A stretch of DNA of 64,000 bases from Synechococcus sp. CS-1325 (GTDB taxonomy: Bacteria; Cyanobacteriota; Cyanobacteriia; PCC-6307; Cyanobiaceae), in assembly GCA_025128135.1 (NCBI GenBank), contig JAHLYW010000044.1, positions 22,251-86,250 on the forward strand, written 5' to 3'. A model generated the notes under the pieces. It was not told where the DNA came from. It saw only the letters and a list, made by a program, of their open reading frames with translations, and did no database searches. This document shows, piece by piece, positions 1-6,843 of this stretch. Position 1 is the stretch's first letter, and every line of letters starts with the position of its first letter. The position numbers and the translations under genes were made by a program.

Positions 1-1154
1 CAGCCGCCGTTATGGGAGTTCTGCAGGGGCAGCTCCCAGCGGTGGGCCAGGGCGTAATAAATGCGCTCATCGATCGCCTGTCCCGTCACCCCAAGGCTCC
101 AGAGGGCGGAGCGAATCGCCTGCTCCTGCGCCCAGGTGTCGCGAGTTTCGAGCAGCAGATCCAGCAGCTGCTCCAGCAGCCCGGCGATCACCTCATCACG
201 GGGTGGATCGGCAAGCGGCTTGGGTCCAGCGTCAGGGGCCTCGGGCTCCCATGCATCACCCCGCGGCCGCTCCCGGGCCGGCCACTGGTACTGGTAGCCG
301 GCCGCTGCGGCGTGGTGGTGAAGGCTGCCGATGGTGACGCCACGGCCCTTGAAGGAGCGCCACTTGGCCAGGCACTCGGCCTCATCGAACCCGGCGCAGC
401 CGCGTGACCACTCCACCCAGGCCTCCAGCAGGCCGGGATCGACCGAACGGAGGGCCATGCCGACCGTGAGCCAGCCCTCGTAGTCCTCCAGCGGAGGGAT
501 CTGCTGGAGCAGCTCCAGGGCGCGGGGCACATCCGCTGCTGTCGGGGCGTAGTCGCAGCAGACCGGTTCATCGGGCTGCTTGTAGAGCGGCTCCAGCAGC
601 CATTCCGGTGCCTCAGCCACCGACACCTGATCGGGAGAGCGGCCCTGCATCCAGCGGTAGCGGCCCGTCTCGGGGTGGACGCCGGCGATCACCGATTGGT
701 GGCCCGCCCAGCGCAACTCAAAGACTGTTCGGGCCTTGCCGGCCTGGGCAGCACCGGTCCAGTGGCGCCGGCCCCGCAGCAGGTCCCAGCCCTCCAATGG
801 CACCCGGAAGACAAGTTGGCCGCGATGGGGCAGCCCCGACGACCAGCCAACGGTGGGCGGCAGGTCACGGTGCGAGCGGCCGTAGATGCGGCGAAAGCAG
901 GCGGCCGCTCCGCGTCCATCAAAATCAAGGGCCAGCACCCCAGAAGCTGGCCCGAGCAGCACCCCGACGGCATGGACGTGGGGGTTATCGGCCAGGGCGG
1001 TGATCGCCTCGAGGTCGAGGCCGCTGTTGCCCCAGGCCAGGAGCGGCTCACCGCTGAGCGGATCGACCGGTCGTTTGCGGCCATCGATCGGCAGCAGCGT
1101 CCAGTCGGAATCGATCGCCTGCAGGCTCTCGATCAGCTGGGCAGGCAGGGGCAT
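1..1154 (-). CDS. Primase-polymerase (bifunctional DNA primase/polymerase with PriCT-2), partial
   Basis: The 384 visible residues start at ATG 1154 and run off the left edge, so the C-terminus is missing. Residues ~1-190 look like the N-terminal prim-pol (AEP) domain: an LALDFDG segment supplies the acidic D-x-D metal site and a WSSGLPHRGQ segment resembles the following conserved motif. Residues ~225-300 (PRALELLQQIPPLEDYEGWL, then RSFKGRGVTIGSLHHHA) match the PriCT-2 linker that joins such primases to helicases, so a helicase domain may lie beyond the edge. Proteins of this type start replication of phages, plasmids and integrative elements. It lies 27 nt downstream of a small RHH gene on the same strand. 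The family call is by recognition of motifs; the replication role is inferred. Confidence 0.8.
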   Translation of the reverse strand, partial: MPLPAQLIESLQAIDSDWTLLPIDGRKRPVDPLSGEPLLAWGNSGLDLEAITALADNPHVHAVGVLLGPASGVLALDFDGRGAAACFRRIYGRSHRDLPPTVGWSSGLPHRGQLVFRVPLEGWDLLRGRRHWTGAAQAGKARTVFELRWAGHQSVIAGVHPETGRYRWMQGRSPDQVSVAEAPEWLLEPLYKQPDEPVCCDYAPTAADVPRALELLQQIPPLEDYEGWLTVGMALRSVDPGLLEAWVEWSRGCAGFDEAECLAKWRSFKGRGVTIGSLHHHAAAAGYQYQWPARERPRGDAWEPEAPDAGPKPLADPPRDEVIAGLLEQLLDLLLETRDTWAQEQAIRSALWSLGVTGQAIDERIYYALAHRWELPLQNSHNGG

Positions 1155-1181
1155 CAGCGCAGGGCCTGAAGGCGGGAGGGC

Positions 1182-1361
1182 TCAGAGCAGTGGCGTGTGC
1201 CGCTGTGGGGCGGAGGCGTGTGCGCGGGGCTTGCTCCTGCTCTGACGGCGAATGTGATCGCGCAGGATCGCCCGCAGGAAGGTGGTGCGGGCCTCGCCGC
1301 CGCGGTGCGCGTCAAGCCAATGGATCAGCTCAGGGGGCAGACGCACGGCAAGGGGACGCAC
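1182..1361 (-). CDS. Small ribbon-helix-helix-like DNA-binding protein
   Basis: The convincing part is the 59-residue segment starting MRPLAVRLPPELIHWLDAH, followed by an arginine-rich tail. A short beta strand (PLAVRL) followed by two predicted helices fits the ribbon-helix-helix fold of small repressors. I chose GTG 1361 because it falls exactly before the RHH strand. An ATG at 1562 would add 67 residues without domain character and would overlap the divergent gene at 1532. No clear Shine-Dalgarno sequence decides between them. It immediately precedes the primase-polymerase gene and could regulate it or the element's copy number; that is inference. Confidence 0.55.
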   Translation of the reverse strand: MRPLAVRLPPELIHWLDAHRGGEARTTFLRAILRDHIRRQSRSKPRAHASAPQRHTPLL

Positions 1362-1495
1362 GACTCGGCAGCGCAGGGAGTCGAACCGTATCCCGTTTGG
1401 CCCGTCCTCGCAAGCCTGAGGAAGTTCCTGGTGTAGTGATTGGGCTGCGTTCCAGTTGGCGGCTTGTGAACGCTGGGCAGGCCCCGTCCCATGCC

Positions 1496-1510
1496 TTAGC
1501 GTGCCGCTAA
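1496..1510. promoter_or_regulatory. Perfect 15-bp palindrome, candidate operator 1
   Basis: TTAGCG-TGC-CGCTAA is a perfect 6-3-6 inverted repeat 21 bp before the HTH gene at 1532. A second copy with one mismatch (TTAGCG-AGC-CCCTAA) sits at 2346-2360 before the next gene. Between this site and the start codon a small hairpin (CCTCA 1515-1519 / TGAGG 1526-1530) overlaps the expected ribosome-binding region. The natural reading is an autoregulatory operator for the element's own HTH protein; that is inferred from position and repetition. Confidence 0.5.
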
Positions 1511-1531
1511 CGAACCTCAGCCTTGTGAGGC

Positions 1532-2326
1532 ATGGCCGAATCCTTCGCCCAGATCGAGGCACGCCAGGCCGAGGCTCGCCTCGCCTTCGGGCGCATGCTG
1601 CGGTTGTGGCGGGAGCGCAACGGCTGGACCCAGTACACCGTCGCTGACTGGGGCAAGGAGTCCGGCTTCTCGGCGATCAGCTACGGCAACCTCAGCGCGA
1701 TCGAGCAGGGCAAAGCCGGTGAGCTGCGCCGGCCCGCCTTCTTCCAGCTCGCCGAAGTCAACCGCCGCATCGCTGAGCAGGATTGGAGTCGTCTCAAAAC
1801 CCAGGCCCTCAAAGACAAGCTCAACGGCGCCACGGCGATCGTCGATGACGACGGCACCCGCTGGGGACCGATTGAGCTGTGGAGTTGCTATGTCGGCCTG
1901 CGGCCGGTGCCCACGGCCTTCCAGCCCAAGCCCAGGCCCGAGGCCCCGCCTGTGGCGCTCCAGGAAGCCAGGGCCCTGAGCCAGACCTGGCGCGAGCTGG
2001 TGAGCAGCGCCGTCGACGAGCGCGACCTCGATGCCTTCGAGGCGGTGCAGGAGATCGCCCGCCAGGCCCCGCTGCCTCTGCGCAAGCAGTTGCGCACGGT
2101 GCTCACCTCGTTTGGCGACTACGAGCCTGAGCAGCTCAAGGAGCTGTGGGATGGCGAGTGGCTGCCCGAGCGCTGGGTCCACACCTGGCTCGAAACCCTG
2201 CCACCAGCGGCCGGCGCCGCCGAACCCGCTGGCGGCCCGCCGGAAGCGGCCAAACCCAGGGGCCGCAGCGGCAAAGGCACGGGGAGCCGGAGCAAGGCCA
2301 AACCCACAGCAGCCTCGGAATCCTGA
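1532..2326 (+). CDS. Helix-turn-helix (XRE-like) regulator with long C-terminal extension
   Basis: 264 residues. Residues ~10-75 (FGRMLRLWRERNGWTQYTVA, then ISYGNLSAIEQGKAG) have the helix spacing of an XRE/Cro-type HTH, although the recognition helix is atypical. The middle part carries a tryptophan-rich WGPIELWSCYVGLRP segment. The C-terminal ~45 residues are an Ala/Pro/Lys-rich disordered tail with a basic GRSGKGTGSRSKAK stretch. The ATG at 1532 follows a palindromic candidate operator by 21 bp. It is divergent from the RHH/primase genes and leads the rightward genes of the element. A control role for the element is inferred from fold and position. Confidence 0.65.
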   Translation: MAESFAQIEARQAEARLAFGRMLRLWRERNGWTQYTVADWGKESGFSAISYGNLSAIEQGKAGELRRPAFFQLAEVNRRIAEQDWSRLKTQALKDKLNGATAIVDDDGTRWGPIELWSCYVGLRPVPTAFQPKPRPEAPPVALQEARALSQTWRELVSSAVDERDLDAFEAVQEIARQAPLPLRKQLRTVLTSFGDYEPEQLKELWDGEWLPERWVHTWLETLPPAAGAAEPAGGPPEAAKPRGRSGKGTGSRSKAKPTAASES

Positions 2327-2345
2327 GGAAGACTTGCGCCCCGCA

Positions 2346-2360
2346 TTAGCGAGCCCCTAA
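2346..2360. promoter_or_regulatory. 15-bp near-palindrome, candidate operator 2
   Basis: TTAGCG-AGC-CCCTAA matches the operator at 1496-1510 with one mismatch in the half-sites, and lies 40 bp before the ATG at 2400. It overlaps a possible promoter made of TTGCGC (about 2335-2340), a spacer of about 18 bp and TAAGAT (2357-2362). Repressor binding would then cover the -10 region. Confidence 0.45.
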
Positions 2361-2399
2361 GATCCGGGCCATGCGGGCGACGGTCCCGCCCAACGCCCC

Positions 2400-3104
2400 A
2401 TGGACACCACCCCCTCCACCGGCCCGCCGCTGCTCGGCGAGCACGTCAGTCCCCACGAGCGCCAGTGGCAGGCCGAGTGCGTGCTGGCCGAGGCGCTCTC
2501 AAGCTTCCAGTCTGATCTCAAGCCAGCCACGGACTTCTCTTTGGCAGCAGTGGTCTCCGCGGCCAAGCCGGCCTTCGCGATGGGCTTCAGCTTCTCGGTG
2601 CAGAGCAGCGGGGAGGGCACCGTGGTCGTGCTGATGCACAAGGACGGCGCCCAGCTGAGCGCTGAAACCAGCGCCTACGACGCGGACTTCGCCCTGAGCG
2701 CCCGCCTGTTGGCGGGCCTGCTCGGTATTCCTGTGCAACAGGAGGCTCAGCCCAGCAAGGCCGGGGCAGCCACCGCTGTTTCGATTTCTGCGGCCGTCGA
2801 TGCCGGAGAGCCACAGCCCAGTCCCAGCGATCCCGCCCCGCGGCAAGCCGCCGCCGCTGAGGAGGCGGAGCACGACCCGCTGGACCTTGAACCGCTGGAG
2901 CCCCAGGAGATCGCAACCCTCACCGCGATGCTCAAGGCCATGGCCCGCAGCGACAAGGAGATCTGGAAGCGCTTCACCATCGCCTTCCGCTCCCAGTTCC
3001 AGGTGCCCAGCACCGCTCGCACCATCACCGATCGCGTCACCCAGCGCCGCCATGCCGACTTCATCGACCGCTTCGAGCGGGAACTCGCGGGGGTGCCGTC
3101 ATGA
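2400..3104 (+). CDS. Element protein of unknown function
   Basis: 234 residues, no family recognised. Residues ~1-110 look folded (GEGTVVVLMHKDGAQL in a beta-rich stretch). Residues ~115-165 are an acidic, Ala/Pro-rich linker. Residues ~170-232 are charged and helical (EIATLTAMLKAMARSDKEIW, later a RRHADFIDRFERELAG tail). Codon use is clean throughout and the end is real, because the next ATG overlaps its stop (ATGA at 3101-3104). It is the first gene after candidate operator 2 and is probably co-transcribed with the genes up to 4995. Confidence 0.65.
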   Translation: MDTTPSTGPPLLGEHVSPHERQWQAECVLAEALSSFQSDLKPATDFSLAAVVSAAKPAFAMGFSFSVQSSGEGTVVVLMHKDGAQLSAETSAYDADFALSARLLAGLLGIPVQQEAQPSKAGAATAVSISAAVDAGEPQPSPSDPAPRQAAAAEEAEHDPLDLEPLEPQEIATLTAMLKAMARSDKEIWKRFTIAFRSQFQVPSTARTITDRVTQRRHADFIDRFERELAGVPS

Positions 3105-3529
3105 GCAGACCCTGCAGCTGCGCCATGCCGCTCACCTGCTCTCCGCCGTTGCCGATCAGCGGCAGAGGGAGCTGGCCGCTCGCTACTACCGCGATGTTCC
3201 GGATGGCCGCATTCATGGGCTCATGCGCCGCGCCAGTGAGATTCACCTGCTGCGCTGGCTGGCGCGGGCCGTCGAGAGCTGTTGTGAGCCCGCGCTGGAG
3301 GCTCCGCCACAGCGGCAGTGGCCTGTTGCTGAGGACCATCCGCAATCAGGAGCCGATCTGGACGCAGGCGCCTGAGCTGGCCTGGCACTGCCTCTGGCCC
3401 ACCCGCGCTGCCGCCCTTGTCCGATCGTGCCCGGCCCTACAGGCCGCCATCGATGAGCTGCAACTGGTGAGGGTCGCCTCCTGCGGCTGCCAGGCCAGCG
3501 ATTCCCATGGCTGGCTCGCCGATGGCTGA
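3101..3529 (+). pseudogene. Small element gene with apparent frame disturbances
   Basis: An uninterrupted frame runs from ATG 3101 (overlapping the upstream stop) to TGA 3529, 142 codons. Only its second half (from ~3306, including RTIRNQEPIWTQAPELAWHC) reads like protein. From ~3106 to ~3305 the protein-like frame is the neighbouring one (LRHAAHLLSAVADQRQRELA, then DGRIHGLMRRASEIHLLRWL), which has no good start codon of its own and ends at 3375. Two compensating one-base changes, one just after the ATG and one near 3305, would join the parts. It may be a decayed gene, a sequencing error or two tiny genes. No function recognised. Confidence 0.45.
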
Positions 3530-3767
3530 ACCAGCACCCCGCCGCATCGCCTACGGCCACCGCCAGCACGAGCAGCCCAGGGCCCCGGACGGGGGCCACT
3601 ACCTCCAGTCCAAGGTCCGCAGCGATGTCTGGCAGGTGCTGCAACAACTGCGCCAGCAGCACGGCCTCTCGATCAGCGGCGCCGCCCATCACCTGATGCG
3701 GCTGGGCGCCGGCCTTGAACCCCTACCCCCCCTGAACCCCAACCCCCAACAGAGCCATGGCGATTGA
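3522..3767 (+). CDS. Small RHH-like protein of the element
   Basis: 81 residues from ATG 3522 (86 from ATG 3507; the choice is open). The ATG overlaps the stop of the preceding frame (ATGGCTGA), as expected for translational coupling. After a basic, disordered N-terminus comes VWQVLQQLRQQHGLSISGAA followed by HHLMRLG, which has the length and pattern of the two helices of a ribbon-helix-helix protein. The tail is proline/asparagine-rich. It overlaps the start of the SSB-like gene at 3757. DNA binding is inferred from pattern only. Confidence 0.5.
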   Translation: MAEPAPRRIAYGHRQHEQPRAPDGGHYLQSKVRSDVWQVLQQLRQQHGLSISGAAHHLMRLGAGLEPLPPLNPNPQQSHGD

Positions 3768-4410
3768 ACTGAACGACGGCGCTCGCATCGGCGCACCTGT
3801 GATCCGTCAGCAACGCTTCGGGGAGGTGGCGCAGTTGGCGATCGTGCGCACCGAGCAGCGCGACCGGCTGCGCAAGAACCTGGCCAGCGGCGAGATGGAG
3901 CCGATCCCCAACGGCAAGGACCGGCAGGGAAACCCCAAGGTGAAGCAGGAGATCGTCATCCACTGCGTCGCCATGCCCGGCACCTCGATGGAGGCCAAGC
4001 TCGGCGACGAGGCAGCGGTGCCGGCCGCAGGCGATCGGGTGCGGGTGATCCTCAAGGCCAAAGGTTTCGGGGACTGGATTGAGGCACGCAAGGCACACCG
4101 CAAGGGCAAGCTCAACGTCGGCGATCAGCTCACCCTGGCCACCCGCTGGGCCCAGCAGTACGACCAGGACGGCAACCCCAAGGGCAGCAAGATCGAGACC
4201 CAGGCGGAAGCCGATGCGGTGCCGCGCAACGTCACCATCGGCTTCTACGGGCCGATCAGCTTGAGCGAGGGCACGGACGTGGCCTGGATCGAGGCGGCCG
4301 AGCAGTCCTATCGCGACGATCAGGCCAGCGAGCGCCAGCAGCGCGCCATCCCCATCGGCGAGGTGGATGACTTTGGTGATGAGTTCGGCGACGACGGGGT
4401 GCCGTTCTGA
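3757..4410 (+). CDS. Phage-type single-stranded-DNA-binding-like protein with acidic C-terminal tail
   Basis: 217 residues. The body is beta-rich and charged (QEIVIHCVAMPG, GDRVRVILKAKGFGDWIEAR, NVTIGFYGPISLSEGTDVAW), compatible with an OB-fold although no family signature is certain. The last ~14 residues, DDFGDEFGDDGVPF, closely resemble the acidic C-terminal peptide of bacterial SSB proteins (ending D-D-x-P-F), which recruits replication partners. Together with the prim-pol at the left end it suggests a replication module. The stop overlaps the next start (TGATG at 4408-4412). The SSB role is inferred mainly from the tail. Confidence 0.55.
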   Translation: MAIELNDGARIGAPVIRQQRFGEVAQLAIVRTEQRDRLRKNLASGEMEPIPNGKDRQGNPKVKQEIVIHCVAMPGTSMEAKLGDEAAVPAAGDRVRVILKAKGFGDWIEARKAHRKGKLNVGDQLTLATRWAQQYDQDGNPKGSKIETQAEADAVPRNVTIGFYGPISLSEGTDVAWIEAAEQSYRDDQASERQQRAIPIGEVDDFGDEFGDDGVPF

Positions 4411-4646
4411 TGACCCGCAGCTCCGAACCACGCCGGCCCCAGCTGCCGCGCTTCTGCCGCAGGCAGCCGCGTCACACCCTGGTGACGATCACCAATCTCC
4501 GCTACCTGCATCGGCTGCTCTGGCTGCTGCTGCTGTTTCAGCTCACCACCGTGCTGCTGGTGCTCGCCGGGCCGGTGCCGCCCAGGCCAGTTCCAAGCCA
4601 GCCGAACAGCACCGCCACGCACGGTCCTGGTCCTCTGATGCCATGA
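4410..4646 (+). CDS. Small single-pass membrane protein
   Basis: 78 residues. A basic N-terminus (RRPQLPRFCRRQPRH) is followed by one hydrophobic segment at residues ~37-54 (LLWLLLLFQLTTVLLVLAG) and a short proline-rich tail, giving a probable single membrane helix. Start and upstream stop overlap (TGATG), so it is translationally coupled to the SSB-like gene. Small membrane proteins occur in phage lysis and exclusion systems, but nothing here points to a particular role. Confidence 0.5.
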   Translation: MTRSSEPRRPQLPRFCRRQPRHTLVTITNLRYLHRLLWLLLLFQLTTVLLVLAGPVPPRPVPSQPNSTATHGPGPLMP

Positions 4647-4738
4647 CGCAGGCCACACCAGGGCGGGTCTGGATGACCACCGCACAGGCCTGCGAGCTGC
4701 TGGGTGTCAGCAGTGAAAGGCAGCGGGGGGAAGCATGA
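4643..4738 (+). CDS. Truncated excisionase-like HTH peptide
   Basis: A 31-codon ORF encodes WMTTAQACELLGVSSERQRG and stops in overlap with the next start (ATGA at 4735-4738). The segment TTAQACELLGVSSE is the first half of a MerR/excisionase-type HTH, which would continue with a recognition helix and arginine-tryptophan pair. That continuation appears only in the next gene (KVSERTLCRWRKAGL). It therefore looks like the remnant of a second, similar HTH gene, or a short leader that couples translation of the next gene. Confidence 0.4.
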   Translation: MTQATPGRVWMTTAQACELLGVSSERQRGEA

Positions 4739-4995
4739 GCTTGCGGAAAGTCAACGATGCAGCAGAGGCAGTGCCGGTGGGCGAATGGCTCGATGCCCGT
4801 GACCTCGGGATGGCGCTCAAGGTCAGCGAGAGAACGTTGTGCCGCTGGCGCAAGGCAGGCCTGTTCAAGCCTGGGGTTCATTGGCGGCGCAAATTCCCCT
4901 GCGCCAATTCACCAGTGCTCTATCACCTGGGGCGATGCAATGAGGCGATGAGCGAGGCGACGGCTCGCTCGCCCCACCTGCTTGAAACGGACTGA
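4735..4995 (+). CDS. Excisionase-family HTH protein
   Basis: 86 residues. Residues ~17-45 (GEWLDARDLGMALKVSERTL followed by CRWRKAGLFKPG) form the helix-turn-helix common to MerR-like excisionases and phage DNA-binding proteins. The continuation HWRRKFPCANSPVLYHLGRC is typical of cyanobacterial members that bind at integration sites. It is the last gene of the element, about 120 bp before the phased CGTACA repeats and 260 bp before tRNA-Pro, which is where an Xis gene is expected. The HTH call is firm; excisionase function is inferred from the neighbourhood. Confidence 0.65.
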   Translation: MSLRKVNDAAEAVPVGEWLDARDLGMALKVSERTLCRWRKAGLFKPGVHWRRKFPCANSPVLYHLGRCNEAMSEATARSPHLLETD

Positions 4996-5115
4996 GATGG
5001 GATCGCAGGTTCCATGCCCCTTCTCTTTGCCAGGGCGGAGGGAGGGGCGCTTCTGTTCTCCAACGACGGCGGGTGAGTGGATGAAGCACTCGCTCTGCAG
5101 TGCTCCTGGGCCGTT

Positions 5116-5194
5116 CGTACATCTCTCGTACAAGGGCCCCAAACCAGCCCCATGAACGGCCAACGGAGCCTGCCATTCGTACATTTTCCGTACA
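5116..5194. repeat. Four CGTACA repeats in two helically phased pairs
   Basis: CGTACA occurs at 5116, 5127, 5178 and 5189. Within each pair the copies are 11 bp apart, and the pairs are 62 bp apart. The pairs themselves form a 19-bp direct repeat (TTCGTACATnTnnCGTACA, 16 of 19 identical). They fill the otherwise gene-free 4996-5257 interval between the excisionase-like gene and the tRNA 3' end. Same-face phasing next to a tRNA att site suggests arm-type integrase or Xis binding sites; plasmid-like iterons are an alternative. Confidence 0.55.
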
Positions 5195-5257
5195 TTGCCC
5201 CTTTTGGGCAAAAAAAGAGGGCTTCCGGAACCTCCGAAAACCCTTGCAGTGACTGGA

Positions 5258-5331
5258 TCGGGGCGACAGGATTCGAACCTGCGACCTAGTGCTCCCAAAG
5301 CACCCGCGCTACCAAGCTGCGCCACGCCCCG
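5258..5331 (-). tRNA. tRNA-Pro (anticodon UGG)
   Basis: Read on the minus strand, a 74-nt cloverleaf begins CGGGGCG and ends CGCCCCG plus discriminator A, so the acceptor stem pairs fully. The anticodon loop is TTTGGGA between GGTGC and GCACT, giving UGG. The T arm is GCAGG-TTCGAAT-CCTGT. CCA is not encoded. A -10-like TATGAT lies 8 bp upstream of the 5' end (minus strand, 5340-5345). The 3' end faces the element at 1-5257, as expected for a tRNA used as integration site with its sequence restored. Confidence 0.95.
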
Positions 5332-5451
5332 CCTCTTCCATCATAGGTTGCGGCTGTTTGTGGCCTTGGCCCGAAACCGCCGCCCCAACTCTGGGATCAA
5401 GCCGGCTTCAGCAGGGCGCTGGTGGCGGCAGGGTGGGGTGGAACCGGCCCG

Positions 5452-6423
5452 TCAGCAGCGAGGAGCAATTCCCCAGGCTTCCTGCAGCTCCTTCAGAGGT
5501 TGATCGGCCACGGTGAAATAGTCGATGGCCAGGAGATCCCGGGAGCATTGCCTGCCCCGCTTGAGGGCGGCCACAACCCGCTCAGGAACCCCCGGCGCCG
5601 ACACACAGTTCTGCTGCCCACCGGCCACCACACTGTCGAACAAGCCGCCTTCGTACATGGCCATCACGCCGAGAAACCAGAGATTGGCTCCCGGCACTGA
5701 GCTGCTGGCGGCACCAAAGGCGGCATTCTCCACCTCACCCACCACATCCACCTGGTAATCACCCAGCACATGCAGCCAGTCGTGATGGGCGAGTGCCGCG
5801 TTGGCGCCACCCAGTTCGCCGGGGGTGGTGAACCTGTTGGTCTGGTAATGCCGCCAGACGGCAGCACCAAGGCTCCCCGGCGGGGCTGTGGCCAGGGCAC
5901 GCCAGCGAGCCGCCAGGGCCGCATCCGGCTCGAACGTGAAGGTCCAGGCCTTGGGGCCATGCAGCTCCAGCAGCTGCTCAAAGCCCGCCGTCTGGCGGTC
6001 TTCCACCCCCATCCAGAAGAGCCTGTAGAAATCACTCTGGGCCTGCGATCGGCTGTTGAACGCCACATCGCGGGCCATCACCAGGCTGCGGTCATCGACA
6101 CCCAACCGTGCCGCCCAGCGTTCGATCGACCGTTCAAGCTCTGGCGGCACTGGATTCACCAGCATCTCGGCAAGCACCAGCAACTCGACCAGCTCCCGTC
6201 GCTGCTGCGGCTGGGGAAACAGACCAGCCGCCGCCTCCACATCGATTGCTTCGAGCTGTTCGAAATCCAGGGTTTCTCCCAGCAGCTCCTGGAAGATCAG
6301 GGCGAGAAAGCGGGGCTGGAAGGCTGTGGACCAGCGATTGCCGATCCGACAGGCACCGGCGACGGCTGCGGCCAGCAGCGGGGCCTGCTCTGCAGAGAGA
6401 TGGACAAGAAACATCGTGACCAC
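5452..6423 (-). CDS. TerB-like plus Coq4-like protein
   Basis: 323 residues. The middle part (~75-135, RRELVELLVLAEMLVNPVPP onward) resembles a TerB/helical domain. The C-terminal half resembles Coq4, with the metal motif H-D-x-x-H-x11-E at H214, D215, H218 and E230 (HDWLHVLGDYQV...GE). In proteobacteria and mitochondria Coq4 acts in ubiquinone synthesis at the membrane. Cyanobacteria make plastoquinone, so the substrate here must differ or the function is structural. The start at ATG 6423 opens with hydrophobic MVTMFLVHL; a downstream start cannot be excluded. The gene follows tRNA-Pro and is probably monocistronic. Confidence 0.65.
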   Translation of the reverse strand: MVTMFLVHLSAEQAPLLAAAVAGACRIGNRWSTAFQPRFLALIFQELLGETLDFEQLEAIDVEAAAGLFPQPQQRRELVELLVLAEMLVNPVPPELERSIERWAARLGVDDRSLVMARDVAFNSRSQAQSDFYRLFWMGVEDRQTAGFEQLLELHGPKAWTFTFEPDAALAARWRALATAPPGSLGAAVWRHYQTNRFTTPGELGGANAALAHHDWLHVLGDYQVDVVGEVENAAFGAASSSVPGANLWFLGVMAMYEGGLFDSVVAGGQQNCVSAPGVPERVVAALKRGRQCSRDLLAIDYFTVADQPLKELQEAWGIAPRC

Positions 6424-6472
6424 CCGACCCGGTGAGCAGGTGAAACCGGAGTGGAGACGGGCGGCAAAGCCG

Positions 6473-6742
6473 TCAGTGCATCAGGCCTGGCCAGGTGCCG
6501 GGATAACGCAGGGTGCGCCAGTCGCCCCTGGGGGTGCTCACTTCAATGCCGATTCCGATCGGCTGCTCCACCGCGCCCACCTGTTCCTGCCACCAGTCCA
6601 GGGCGGCCTCCCAGGCCGCATCCATCGTCTCGAAGTGGTCATCGAGCACGGGATGGGGGGAGCATTGCTGATCGACCAGTCTGTAGAGCCGATTTTTGCC
6701 GCCATTCAAAACAGACCTGACGCCAAGGGAGGAGTACGCCAT
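6473..6742 (-). CDS. Conserved small protein of unknown function
   Basis: 89 residues, soluble, no motif recognised. The sequence is well formed (AAWEAALDWWQEQV, then IGIGIEVSTPRGDWRTLRYP), rich in tryptophan and acidic residues, with an alpha-beta pattern. Short proteins of this type are widespread in picocyanobacteria without an assigned role. It lies 49 bp upstream of the Coq4-like gene on the same strand and may share a transcript. Confidence 0.6.
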   Translation of the reverse strand: MAYSSLGVRSVLNGGKNRLYRLVDQQCSPHPVLDDHFETMDAAWEAALDWWQEQVGAVEQPIGIGIEVSTPRGDWRTLRYPGTWPGLMH

Positions 6743-6843
6743 GGGGGGAGCTGGTGCATCCTCCGATTCTTGGGCATGTGCCAGCTGGCGACTGTCACCT
6801 TGATTACCAAGCGTGAGCTTCGTAACCTGCCCACAGCCACTGA

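Noticed and set aside
1364-1400. T-arm-like sequence (CGGTTCGACTCC on the minus strand), possibly a tRNA end or att site
   Set aside because: Upstream sequence gives no acceptor, D or anticodon arm, the T stem has a mismatch, and it is not the tRNA-Pro end. I could not support a tRNA or att copy.
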